Assembly (NCBI GenBank): GCA_015680905.1
Contig: CM027381.1
Coordinates: 70,049,501-70,113,500, forward strand
Length of the DNA stretch: 64,000 nucleotides
Source: Coptis chinensis
Lineage: Eukaryota; Streptophyta; Magnoliopsida; Ranunculales; Ranunculaceae
Direction: 5' to 3'
Under the pieces are notes generated by a model. It did no database searches, was not told the origin of the DNA, and saw nothing but the letters and a program-made list of their open reading frames with translations. The position numbers and the translations under genes were made by a program. Position 1 is the first letter of the stretch. Each line of letters begins with the position of its first letter. This document shows positions 1 to 9,723 of the stretch, in pieces.

Positions 1-744
1 AATAATAACAAAAGAGAGATTGCAATTTGACTACTCGAGAGTTGAGGGGGCTTCCGGAATACCCGCCTATGATATAGTGTAGAGATGTGAATTCTTTTAT
101 TTTGATATAAATTAAAATAAAATATTTTAAAATTATTTGGTAATGGAAAATTTTATGTTATCAAGTACCGGCAAATGACATTTGCCAACATTTGCCAATT
201 GATTCAAATTGTGCAAACAAGCAACAACAAAATAAAATTTTCCCACTAGATATTTTTCTGGCAAATTTTTAAGTGGAAAATTATTTGCCATTATTTATTT
301 GCCCAATTAAATGAAATTTTTTATCAAGGAGGGCCTTATATGACTTCACATGAAAATGAACAAAAAACCCCAAGAGCTATTACTATAAAAATATACACAA
401 TATATTGAATTATAAAAATATACACAATATATTGAATTGTAAATGATACTCTGGATTGGGTTTGTGTTTAATCCCACGTTTTATAAAAAGCTTACTTGTC
501 TTTAGTATAGCAAGGCCTAAAATTTCAAAGTGGGACTATATTTTGTGTACCCAAAAAACAATATATATCGGAAATATCGGATATAAATATATTTTTGTTG
601 ATTGGTCAAAATTATTTTGTGTATGTTGATATATTGAAAATATTGTATATATCGCAGATATATACCGATACATATTGAAAATATTATAAATATTAATAAA
701 AAAAAATATGTCAAAGTCAACAAATTCAATGATATATAATATGT

Positions 745-747
<3 letters not shown>
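1..747. other. AT-rich non-coding flank
   Basis: No credible coding region is seen. A 27-bp unit (tataaaaatatacacaat...) is tandemly duplicated at about 384-437. The stretch 540-700 is rich in short motifs such as atatcgg and gatatat, like decayed repeat DNA. It leads directly into an (AT)n microsatellite. Confidence 0.6.

Positions 748-814
<67 letters not shown>
748..814. repeat. (AT)n microsatellite
   Basis: About 67 bp of almost pure AT dinucleotide repeat. It abuts the left long terminal inverted repeat at 815. The matching right inverted repeat at 13754 is also followed by TATATATATA, so the AT tract was probably the insertion target, or it expanded from the target duplication. Confidence 0.95.
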
Positions 815-816
<2 letters not shown>

Positions 817-1035
817 GCTGGCTACATTGACAGCTCCAATTTATAGCTTATCTTGACAGCCTATTATAACCCTTGATTTTTGTCCAAATCGATGGATAGA
901 TCTTGTTTAAAACAATAACTGGAATAAAAAGGGGTATATAAGTAATTTGAGTTATTTTCTCAAAAAAAACACACCCGACTCTTTCACGTCCCTTTCTTCT
1001 GCATTCTGAACTTTTCTGCTCCATTTCTTTGCAAC
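815..1035 (+). repeat. Left long terminal inverted repeat
   Basis: It matches the reverse complement of about 13535-13754. Shared blocks include GACAGCTCCAATT, CTTATCTTGACAGC and a later run of A followed by a pyrimidine-rich stretch with CTCTTTC. Similarity is high in the outer 50 bp and patchy further in. The CT-rich inner part (960-1060) resembles a plant 5' leader, but no coding region follows. Confidence 0.65.
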
Positions 1036-1414
1036 TCCTCTCTCTCTTTCCATAAAGTCAAAAAAGAAAAGCAAAAAAATCAGAGCTTCAGACTTGAAGA
1101 AAAATAGAGGTCGAAGCTACCCATTTCTTTATCTCTACCAGTTTGTTTTTCTCTCCCTTTCTACTCCTTAATTTTTCAGCTTTCTTTTTCAGTTGTAAAG
1201 ATTGTATTCTTAAGGATTTTGTTATGAATTGGGGCACCACATATATTTATTCTAATGATCAATCTTAGTATTGTTTTCATACAATGGATAGAAATGATTT
1301 GAGATTTCAATTAAAAAAATTGCACACCATCTTTTTGTGGGATTGGATTGTTTATCATACAATTAAAGAGCTTGAACTTAAAGAGATAAAACTTCAAAAT
1401 TATCAATTGAAATC

Positions 1415-1711
1415 TGTATTAGCAGTTTTCATGGATGGGCCATAGTATGTATTGGGCCCAGAGAATAAGCCCAAGACCATACAATGCCCCAAGAGGTAAA
1501 CCTAAAGAGGAGATATAAAAGGGAAGTGAGGGGAGAAAGGAAGAGGAGGCAACTCATGAGAAAGAGGGGAAGGAGAAAAGAAAAAGAGTAGAGGTGAACT
1601 ACGGCGGCTTGATCCCGAAATGGGTACGTAGGCGACCTAATTGGTGCAGCTAATCCAAAATGAGAGCCGGAGTACAAATAAAGTTATATATCGCGGTAAT
1701 GGGTTGCAACA
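1415..1711 (+). repeat. 5' LTR of element A
   Basis: A 297-bp repeat with TG...CA ends. A TATA-like TATAAAAG lies at about 1514 and a GTACGTAGGC block, common in plant gypsy-type LTRs, at about 1624. Its partner is at 7079-7375 and has identical length. Confidence 0.95.
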
Positions 1712-1723
1712 AATGCGCCATCT

Positions 1724-2215
1724 GTGGGGATCAGTTTCTCAACAGCTTCAGCTCGTTTTTTCACCACTGATGACTTAGTCACCGACTCATTCGGAACCGG
1801 AAGTGAGTCAATCAGAAAATTATTGGTAGGTTGGTGTCATCTAATAGCAGTTCTTAAAGGATTGAGTTTGATTGTGGAAAGAAAATTACCTAATCAAATA
1901 CTCAAAACAAGCAGCTCATTTGATGTGAAATCAGGTGATAGTTTGATTAGATTTCATAAATGGGGTTTGAAGAAATATAAGATGAAGACATGTACTCGAG
2001 TCGGGGATAGCCTCGTCCGAGCTTTTGGAACTGGTATTAGGAAGGAAGATGTTTATGTATTATGGAATTTGGTTAATGAGATAGGTGAGAATGATGTTGG
2101 TGTATTGAGTAATGAGAGTCAGAATGAAGTGATGTCTTTGTTTGGAAGTTCGGTCAAGGGGAGTGATGGTGGAAGAATCTCTGTTTTGAGTTATGTGGGG
2201 ACCAGCCAACATTGA
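1724..2215 (+). CDS. Open frame of unknown function inside element A
   Basis: A 163-codon open frame begins 12 bp after the 5' LTR and overlaps the likely primer-binding site, so it is near the position of a gag start. The product has no recognised domain and no zinc knuckle (C-x2-C-x4-H-x4-C). Its last part runs into the start of the host-like fragment at about 2209, in another frame. It could be a chance frame or the 5' part of captured host sequence, for example read-through intron. Low confidence as a gene. Confidence 0.25.
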   Translation: MGISFSTASARFFTTDDLVTDSFGTGSESIRKLLVGWCHLIAVLKGLSLIVERKLPNQILKTSSSFDVKSGDSLIRFHKWGLKKYKMKTCTRVGDSLVRAFGTGIRKEDVYVLWNLVNEIGENDVGVLSNESQNEVMSLFGSSVKGSDGGRISVLSYVGTSQH

Positions 2216-2936
2216 TTGGAGCAACCTTGAATGGAAATTCGTCAAAGACGACTTATACGAGCACATCAATGCTCCTAAGTGGTTTGATTTCTCCGCTCCA
2301 GACGACTTCGGTGTCCATGACGAAGCTTTGGTTTTGTAAAGCTGAGTGTCAGCATCCAAAGATAGCTGAAGATTTTGTTAGATCAAATTCTAAGTTTACT
2401 TCTAAGGTGAAGCAACATTTGAGATCAATTAGTGCTTCTGAAACTCTTCATTTTCGAGATCGTAATCTCAGAAGAGGGTTTATGTCATCAACAACAGCAT
2501 CCATGAATCGGAGAGTGAACAAATCCAAAACATTTACGCCACCTCAAGATAGAGTACAAGAAGATAAGGAGAATGAGAATCCCAATTTGTCAACTCCTTC
2601 AAAGAACAAAAACATGGAATTAACAGAGAAGAAGAAAATTTTGGAGAAATCTCCTTTAGATTTGCTTCAAGAAGAGTGGAAACGGAAGTTAAGAGTACGC
2701 TTTGGGCGAGTAATTTGTTTGTTGGGAGAGAGATTTTCAATCAGATTACTGAGTTTTGTCATGAGTTGAAGAAAATGGTGATGAAGAGAAAGGAAGGAGA
2801 GAGTTCTAAGACATTGAATGAGAAAGGGAAGCTGTTAGAAGGGGAGAACTCTGAGGAGAGTTTGGAAGATGTGAAGAAACTTGAGGTTGTGGAAGAAAAT
2901 AAGCCTTTGCTTGAGGTGGAGAAGGGTGTTCTTTAG
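2206..2936 (+). pseudogene. Captured host gene fragment (unidentified plant protein), frameshifted
   Basis: From about 2209 the frame reads DWSNLEWKFVKDDLYEHIN, then APKWFDFSAPDDFG, a composition typical of a real globular plant protein. Near 2330 a single extra T breaks the frame; the next frame continues at once as WFCKAECQHPKIAEDF and runs to about 2670. A second frameshift near 2680 leads into a further open frame (ASNLFVGREIFNQITEF...), ending at 2936 in a charged Lys/Glu-rich tail. The broken but collinear coding suggests one cellular gene, spliced or not, captured by the retrotransposon. I do not recognise the family. The run of DDLYEHIN and WFC.A.C.HPK is the best search handle. Confidence 0.5.
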
Positions 2937-4680
2937 GAAACAGAGCAAAATAACAGGGGGGGATAATGGAGCAATTTACAGAGAAAGGGAGCAACCAGAG
3001 TATATCTGTTGCTGGTAAAGAAGCCAGATCAATGGAAATGTTCTGGATATTAAAGCCTTGCCTAGCTAAGTAAAAGAGTTAAAACGTCTTTGAGAGGAGA
3101 TTTTGTGGTGGAAGTGTGTGCTGCATTTTGGGTTTTGTGCTGTATTTTATCTGTGGGTGTTCAAGGAGGAGATGAAGTGGAATGGAAGGGTGTTGGATGT
3201 GGCGATTATGATTCTGGGACTGGTATTTGCTGTTTCATGAACATGGTCTTCTCGCTTGGAGATTTCTCTGTAAAGGAGGTCACGGTTATGGTGAGCTAAG
3301 AGTTTTGTCACTGCTCCACCTTCGATTCTATTCCCACAAATCATTCAGTTCAGGTTACTACTACGATTCTGCAACTACGCGGTCGATTAGTGAATGCGAT
3401 GGACTTGTGCAGAAACTCTGAAGGTGCTTCACGTGACTACTAGAAAATGATGCAGTAGGGTGTGCTACACGTTGTTATGCAGTTATTGTACGCTGGTGCT
3501 GCTGCCATTATACATAGGTCAGTTTCGATGGTGGATATGAGTGGTGTGACTGATTGGTAGTGCTGACTGAATAAGAGTGGTGCTCTTGACTGGTTCTCTA
3601 TGAGTTTGGATGAGGTCCATTGTTGTGGTGGTGGTCGACGGGTGATGTTGTCTGTCGGTGGTGGAGGAAGAAATGGTGTGTTGACTGTTGATTTGGTGTA
3701 TGTGGTGACTAATGGAGGTGGTGCTATCTTTGTTGTCTGTAGACGATGGTGGTGCTTAGAAGTGTGGTGGTACTTCCGTCTGTTGAAGTCATTTTGAGCG
3801 GTGTTAGTGCTCATGTATAGAAGTGCTAGAATGGTGAAGTGTGCTTGCTTCAACATCTCCCAAAGTGTGCGGTAAAAGTGAGGTGTGGTGTGTGCTTGAC
3901 GTGAAGCAAATGAGTGAGTAGAGAGTTGTCTTTCTGTGGCTAGTGATCGACTGGTGAAGATGGAGGTGTCACTTCTATTCAGCAAGAGAAAATATTCAAA
4001 GGTGTTTTTCTGCGATTATTAAGATAGATAGGAACAGGAGATGTTTGACAAAGGGTAGCGAAAGGGAGCAAAGATCGAAGTGGTGGCGAACACTATAGGT
4101 CATCGACGACGGAGAAACGGAAATGACGGAATCGAAAGAGTAACGTCCTTAATAGTGTAGGACACTGAGGTCGTACCGCGACGCGGATAGGTATAAGATA
4201 GAGAGATCCAAGCTTGCTTCGCAGCGAAAGTCAGTGCACAAAGAGTGTTCAACGAAATGCGCAGGAAGAGCTATGGACAGATAAGTCATTTGTTATCCAT
4301 TTTCTTTAAACACGAACAAATTTATTTCTAGTGAAGGTGTTTTAGTATACAAGAGCCAAATCTTGCCATTTGGTTAAGCTCATTGCCTGTGGAGTACTGT
4401 GGATGGGTGGGTCATAGAAAATGCATGAGTGGGACATACTTCTTAGAAGAGTTCTTCAATGCTTTTACTGCTTAAAATCATGAAGTTCACAGAGGTTGGG
4501 ACTGAGATCGACGGCTCGGAGCGTCTGAATATGGATGATAAGATGATTACAAAAAAGGTGGAGAGACATACATCGTAGCAGATTACAGAGAAAGAGAAAG
4601 ATCCGCTGTACCGCGGAACAGAGTGGAGATTGAGCTAGTATTGAGAGATGGATCCATCTCACCTCCTAAGCCAAAGAACG
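2937..4680. other. Interior of element A without recognisable genes
   Basis: Only short, unconvincing frames are seen. Codon-like patterns of GTG and GGTGGT (3590-3760) make a low-complexity stretch readable as Gly/Val-rich peptides, probably by chance. No retroviral motif is seen on either strand. Confidence 0.5.
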
Positions 4681-4686
4681 GGGTGG

Positions 4687-5640
4687 GATGAGCCCTTCGT
4701 GGACCGCATTGTCCGAATCAAGCTTGGGGCAGAATGAGCTGCCTCTAAGCCAGAAAGCAGGGGGGATGAGCCCTCCGCGAGTCGGAGTTCCCGGATGCGC
4801 ATTATAAAGGAGAGCGGAGGGGTTCGAGAAGACCCTTCGCAGATATGTCGTGGGGCTATCCGAATGAGTGCGGGGGGGATAAGCCCTCCGCGGGCCTTCA
4901 TGTCCGAATCAAACATGGGGCAAGTTGAGCTATTCCAGGATATGCATTCCGAAGGAAAGCGGAGGGGTTCGAGAAGACCCTTCGCGGATATGTCGTGGGG
5001 CTATCCAAATGAGTGCGGGGGGATGAGCCCTCCATGGACCCTCGTGTCCGAATCAAACATGGGGGCAAGCTGAGTTGCCCCTCATCGGACTCCATTCCAG
5101 AGCAGAGACAGCGGGGGGGATGAGCCCTCCGCGAACATGAGATCCGAGTCAAACCTGGGGGCAAGCTGAGTTGCCCCTTATCAGACTCCACTCCAGAGCA
5201 GAGACAGCAGGGGGGATGAACCCTCCGTGGACATGAGATCTGAATTAAACGTGGGGGCAAGATGAGTTGCCTCTCATCAGACTACACTCCAGAGCATAGA
5301 CAATGGGGATGAGCCCTCCGTGGACATGAGATCTGAATCAAACGTGGGGGCAAGCTGAGTTGCCCCTCATCAGACTACACTCCAGAGCATAGACAATGGG
5401 GGGGATGAGCCTTCTGCGGACATGAGATCCGAATCAAATATGGGGGCAAGCTTAGTTGCTCCTCATCAGCCTCCACTCCAGAGCATAGACAACGGGGGGG
5501 ACGAGCCCTCCGCGGACATGAGATCCGAATCAAGCTTGGGGGCAAACTGAGTTGCCCCTCGACAGACTCCACTCCTAAGTAGAGACAGGGGGGGATGAGC
5601 CTTCCGCGAGCCAGAGTTCCAAATTGCAATTGGGAGCAAG
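4687..5640 (+). repeat. ~95-bp tandem array in element A
   Basis: The core GATGAGCCCTCCGCGGACAT recurs at 5022, 5119, 5215, 5308, 5404, 5500 and 5594, a spacing of 93-97 bp. Related, less regular copies begin at 4687, 4765 and 4878. Each unit also holds GGGGGCAAGCTGAGTTGCCC, which can fold on itself, and CTCCACTCCAGAGCA. Units are GC-rich compared with the surroundings. The array lies in the 3' half of the element, upstream of the 3' LTR, a place where several plant LTR lineages carry tandem repeats. Confidence 0.9.
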
Positions 5641-5689
5641 CAACATATCCAGAAGGAACAATACTATTGAGTTCTATAAAAGAGAAATA

Positions 5690-6440
5690 GAGGGGATGAA
5701 GCCCTTTGCGGACAGGATATCGAGTTGCATGAGTAAGTGCAAAGGGGATGAAACCCTTGGCGGATACAATGTTGAGTTCTTCGAAAGGGAAATGAAATAG
5801 TGAGACACTGCACGGACATTGTAGTGATTTATATGAATGAAAGCTTATGGCTAGGCTAAGACACTCCGCGGACATAGCAGTGAGTTCTGTGAAGGAGAGC
5901 TTATGGCTAGGCTGAGACACTCCGCGGACAGGGTAGTGATTTCCGAGAAAGAGAAACGAAGGGGACGAGACACACCATGGACATGGTAGCGAGTTCTATG
6001 AAATAGAGATGGTGGTTGAAGTTAGACACCCTGCGGACATAAGGTCAAGCTAAGCTGTCCCTACATATGCTTCGTGCTTTCCAAATGAGAGCGAAGGGGA
6101 TGAGACCCTTCGCAGATCCAATGCTGAGTTCTACGAAAGAGAAATGAAGGGGACGAGACACTCCGCGGACATGGTAGCAAGATCTATGAAAGAGAGAATG
6201 TGGCTGAGGTGAGACACTCCACGGACATGGTAGTAAATTTTGTAGAGGAAAATGGATAGCTGGGTTGAGACATTTCGCTGGCATGAGGATTGAGTTTGAA
6301 GAGTGAGAGTGAAGGGGATGAGACCCTTTGTGGATACGCTAAGGAGTTATATGAACGAGAACCGATGGATCGAGATACTCCGTGGACATGATGATTGATG
6401 TGGAGGAGTGAGTGCCAAGGGAAAGAGACCCTTCGAGGAC
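5690..6440 (+). repeat. Diverged repeats related to the 95-bp array
   Basis: Units of roughly 55-65 bp share GAGACACTCCGCGGACAT, GTAGTGAGTTCTATGAAA and GAGAAATGAAGGGGATGAG. At least ten degenerate copies run from about 5690 to 6440. The shared 'GGGGATGAGACCCTTCGCGGA' theme links them to the 95-bp units, so the array seems to have grown in more than one register. Confidence 0.7.
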
Positions 6441-7078
6441 TGGTAGAGAATTCTGTAAGGAGAGCTAATAGTAGAGAGAGAATGAGGACTTTGGGTCACT
6501 CGACCAAGGACGGTTAGCAAGGAAAACACCGCGAAAGTAAGGCTTCTTCAGTCCCAGATTATTGGAAGAGGAATCGAGGAGTAGAGATTATTGATTGCTG
6601 ATGCTCACTAGATCATTGGAGATTTACAGAAAGAACCATAACAAAGAGGCTAGAAAGATAGAGAAAGCGTAATCAAGGAAAGAGGTTAGAAGAGGTGTAG
6701 TGCACATACATATAATGGAAATCTACGGAGATCTGGGATATACATAGTTTATAGGCTGAGGTTGGAGAGCTCGGGTAAGTAGTGATGAAGGAATAGCGAG
6801 ACGAGTGGAGAATTATGATACAATTCGCAGCCAACAAAGTCACAGAGTCAAGAAAGATGAGAATGCAAAGTTCCAGAGTACGCGGACAAAGACAATATGG
6901 ATTGAATACTTTACAGACCAGTAGCAGAGTACATGGATATGAAACGTCCTGAAGAAAAGAAGATTGTATACAGTCTCAGGGTACTGCGGATATCTAGAGC
7001 TCAGAGAGAGAGACAAGGAGGTTCAAAGACTTCTTGGGTCCACTGTCGTCATCGCCATGGAACCCGAGAGGGGGCAAA
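6441..7078. other. 3' untranslated part of element A
   Basis: Purine-rich, with no open frame of note. It ends in the polypurine tract just before the 3' LTR at 7079. Confidence 0.6.
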
Positions 7079-7375
7079 TGTATTAGTCGTTTTCATGGAT
7101 GGGTCATAGTATGTATTGGGCCCAGAGAATAGGCCCAAGACCATACAATGCCCCAAGAGGTAAACCTAAAGAGGAGATATAAAAGGGAAGTGAGGGGAGA
7201 AAGGAAGAGGAGGCAACTCATGAGAAAGAGGGGGAGGAGAAAAGAAAAGGAGTAGAGGTGAACTACGGCGGCTTGATCCTAAAATGGGTACGTATGCAAC
7301 CTAATTGGTGTAGCCGATCCAAAATGAGAGCCGGAGTATGAGTAAAGTTATATATCGCGGTAATGGGTTGCAACA
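7079..7375 (+). repeat. 3' LTR of element A
   Basis: A 297-bp copy of 1415-1711. Differences from the 5' LTR are mostly transitions (about 5%). It is followed by AAATT, the second target-site copy. Confidence 0.95.
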
Positions 7376-7641
7376 AAATTGTTAAATTATCAATTAAATT
7401 AATCCCTTTGAAATCAATAGTTCAAATTAACAATACCAATCACCGGAATTAATCAACACTATTTCTCAATATTTCTGATGCTAACAAAACAGAGAAAACC
7501 ATTGAGAAAGAAGAAAAATAGGTTTGAGAACTTCGTCTTCAAGCTTGAATTTCCTTGTTCACACTTAGTATAATTCAATCTCCTTAGTCTTCTTCGTGAG
7601 CTCTACACCAATCTTTGTTTCGTTTGTTAGTAATGGGTAGA
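7376..7641. other. Remnant of the split MULE-like element
   Basis: Between the two LTR elements. It starts with the 3' target duplication of A and ends with GTAGA (7637-7641), the 5' target copy of B. No gene is seen. Confidence 0.5.
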
Positions 7642-8165
7642 TATTGTGTTATTTTGAATAAAACAAGAGGTGAAGTTGGGCTTGGGCTATCTTTGATCTC
7701 TTATCTTATTTTTGGTAAACCATTTTTCTTAAATTGTTTTCAGATAAGTTTGGAAAGAGAATTGTATATAGATTGGGAAACAGAAACGTGATAGACTTGT
7801 AGAATCCAATCCTTATCGGTATCGGGAAACTGAAGCAGTTCCCTACAATCCGGATCTACTAAGTGCTCCACGTTTTTCTTCTATAAATACTCCTAAAGCA
7901 GCAGCTAATATGATATGCGAAAAACTATTTTCTATACTAAGTTGAGAGCTAGCATAAAATCAGTATCATGGTTTTTCTTTTTTTCTTTGATTTATCTACA
8001 ATAAACAAAGGAGAGTCTATCTGGTTGTTGTATCCTGAAGGTTGACGCGCTTTGTCTGCATAAAGAGGAACAGGCACGAAACAACCTTAAAGAAAGCGTT
8101 CGATCCGTGCCTCAGCCAACATTTTTATTCACAGTTTGTTCTTGTTGCAGCAATTGTTACCGACA
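7642..8165 (+). repeat. 5' LTR of copia element B
   Basis: 524 bp, starting TATTGTGTTATTTTG (the 3' copy keeps the expected TG start) and ending GTTACCGACA. A TATA-like TATAAATACTCC lies near 7882. Compared with the 3' copy it has a short deletion and a short insertion that cancel in length, plus scattered substitutions. Confidence 0.93.
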
Positions 8166-8599
8166 ATTTTAAGATTGTTTCTCGATGAATACGAAGAAAG
8201 GTTAAGATTTATTTATCGGTTTTCGTTTATGGGTAAGCGATTACGAGATATGTGATTTCGTTATGATTACGGGATTATTGAGCATACTACACACATACTT
8301 TATGCTATCGTTTAATATCCTTTTACTACTAACTGTTGCGGACGGTGATAAGTATTGTGATCGAAGTTTATAAATTATAGATGTCTTTATTTGGTGAAGT
8401 CTCAGAGTTAGAGAAAAAAAGTGATAACAAAGATGTCATGATGGCAATTGGTTATAGGAGATTTCTTTTTAGTCAAGAAGATTCTTAAATAGAATGAGTT
8501 GTTTGCCTCATCAAGAATCCACATACTCGGAGGGGGAAGAAAAAAAAACCGGAAGAAAAAATGAAAAATATGGTTGTCTTGTTTTTGTCTTTTCTCCAG

Positions 8600-8880
8600 A
8601 TCTTTTCCTTGGCAGAGTTGTCCAAATATTCAGGTGCTCACCAAAATCCTCATGTTAGACAATTTCGTCTGGGTTTAGGATCTATAATGGGAGTACTTCT
8701 TCATGGTCCACCTGGGACCGAAAAGACATCTTTGGCCCGTTCATGTGTTATTGATGCTGGCGTCAACTTATTCTGCATAAAGGCCTGAGATCATTGGTCA
8801 ATTTCATGGAGAAAGTGAGAAAGCATTGTGTGACATCTTTGACTTAGCAAGCCAAACTCCACTTGCTGCATCCGACTTCG
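8600..8880 (+). pseudogene. AAA-ATPase gene fragment (CIP111/CDC48-like) inside retrotransposon B
   Basis: The frame reads AELSKYSG..., then GVLLHGPPGTEKTSLARSC and DAGVNLFCIKA. A stop follows, and after a one-base shift PEIIGQFHGESEKALCDIFD and LASQT. This is the Walker A half of an AAA module; the GVLLHGPPGTGKTSLA / PEI..Q..GESE.AL pattern best fits the plant calmodulin-interacting CIP111 type. The Walker A glycine is changed (GTEKT for GTGKT). No Walker B follows: the match stops near 8880 and unrelated sequence takes over. The fragment sits where gag is expected, so it is probably a captured host segment. The family call is from memory of motifs. Confidence 0.7.
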
Positions 8881-9723
8881 AAATTCAGACTGCTATGACA
8901 CGCTCAACGAAAATGGCCATAACTTTCTGCTCAAACGTCGGATTTGTGAATCGCTTTTTGCGTTAGAAAGCTAACTCAAATATGTTTTCAACGGTGTATG
9001 GCTCAAAGCAAAATTCGTCCAGAGCTGATTCAGTTTTATAGTTCTTTATGGGCCAATTTTCAGCTGAATAGCAAAACATGCATGATAATCCGATTTTTCA
9101 ATCGGATTAGATATCGTATTCCTTATCAAATCTTTGAAATTCTTTGTTTTATATTGTGAGATGTATTAAAACATAGAATTACATGCTAGGGTTTTTAATT
9201 TAAAGAAATTTAAAACCTAAGTCTATATGTTCTAGTTATTTATCTAGTCAATATGTTGTGGCACTGGGTGTTGGGTAACATGCATTGAAAGTTTTTTCAT
9301 TGACTAGATATAATTGTTTGAGATTAATTTCTCATTTGTACATATATGATCACCAAGGTTGGTGTCTTTGCTGGTAAGGGATATGCATGTAAAGAGATAA
9401 TGAAGTTTGTTGATCCCACATCAAGTAGTAATGGAGCTACACTTCTATTGATATAGAACCCCACACCTTAGATGAGGTCCAACTGAGGATTGGGCCAAGT
9501 GATAGCTAAAGTTGGGGATAATATCAGTCTTGGGTGAGACATCTGTGAGGGTACCATGGATGGTCCCTAGGCTTGGAGCTGGTCATGCCTGACTGAGACA
9601 AAGCCGATGGTTCGGTTAGACCAGTTTCGGTCCAAGGTGGAGATTGTTAGGTGTATGGACCGAATTGGATGTTGTTGATCTTAATAATCTTATACATCTA
9701 CTTACATAATTTCTTGTTCTATT
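8881..9723. other. Non-coding interior of element B
   Basis: No gag-like frame is present. At 9630-9660 the sequence GGTCCAAGGTGGAGATTGTTAGG resembles a polypurine tract joined to an LTR start, perhaps a relic of a different copia element recombined into this one. Confidence 0.4.

Larger units (their letters stand above)
1415..7375 (+). mobile_element. LTR retrotransposon A (LARD-type, no recognisable gag-pol)
   Basis: Two 297-bp direct repeats (1415-1711 and 7079-7375) begin TGTATTAG and end GCAACA. They differ at about 16 sites by eye. They are flanked by AAATC (1410-1414) and AAATT (7376-7380), a 5-bp target duplication with one mismatch. The 5' LTR is followed by TGCGCCATCTGTGGGGA, close to the Arg-type primer site common in plant gypsy-like elements. 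The 3' LTR is preceded by the purine tract GAGAGGGGGCAAA. The 5.4-kb interior shows no protease, reverse transcriptase or integrase motifs, so the element depended on helpers. It carries host-like coding fragments and a tandem array. Confidence 0.9.

Noticed and set aside
1429-1677. Minus-strand open frame in the 5' LTR of element A
   Set aside because: It lies wholly inside an LTR, is repeated only in part in the 3' LTR, and has a low-complexity Leu/Ser product typical of the reverse of purine-rich DNA.
4898-5920. Long minus-strand open frames over the 95-bp array (products rich in CLCSGVE.D.GQLSLPP)
   Set aside because: The open frames result from translating a GC-rich tandem repeat whose period (93-97) only sometimes keeps frame. 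No start context or homologous protein is evident.
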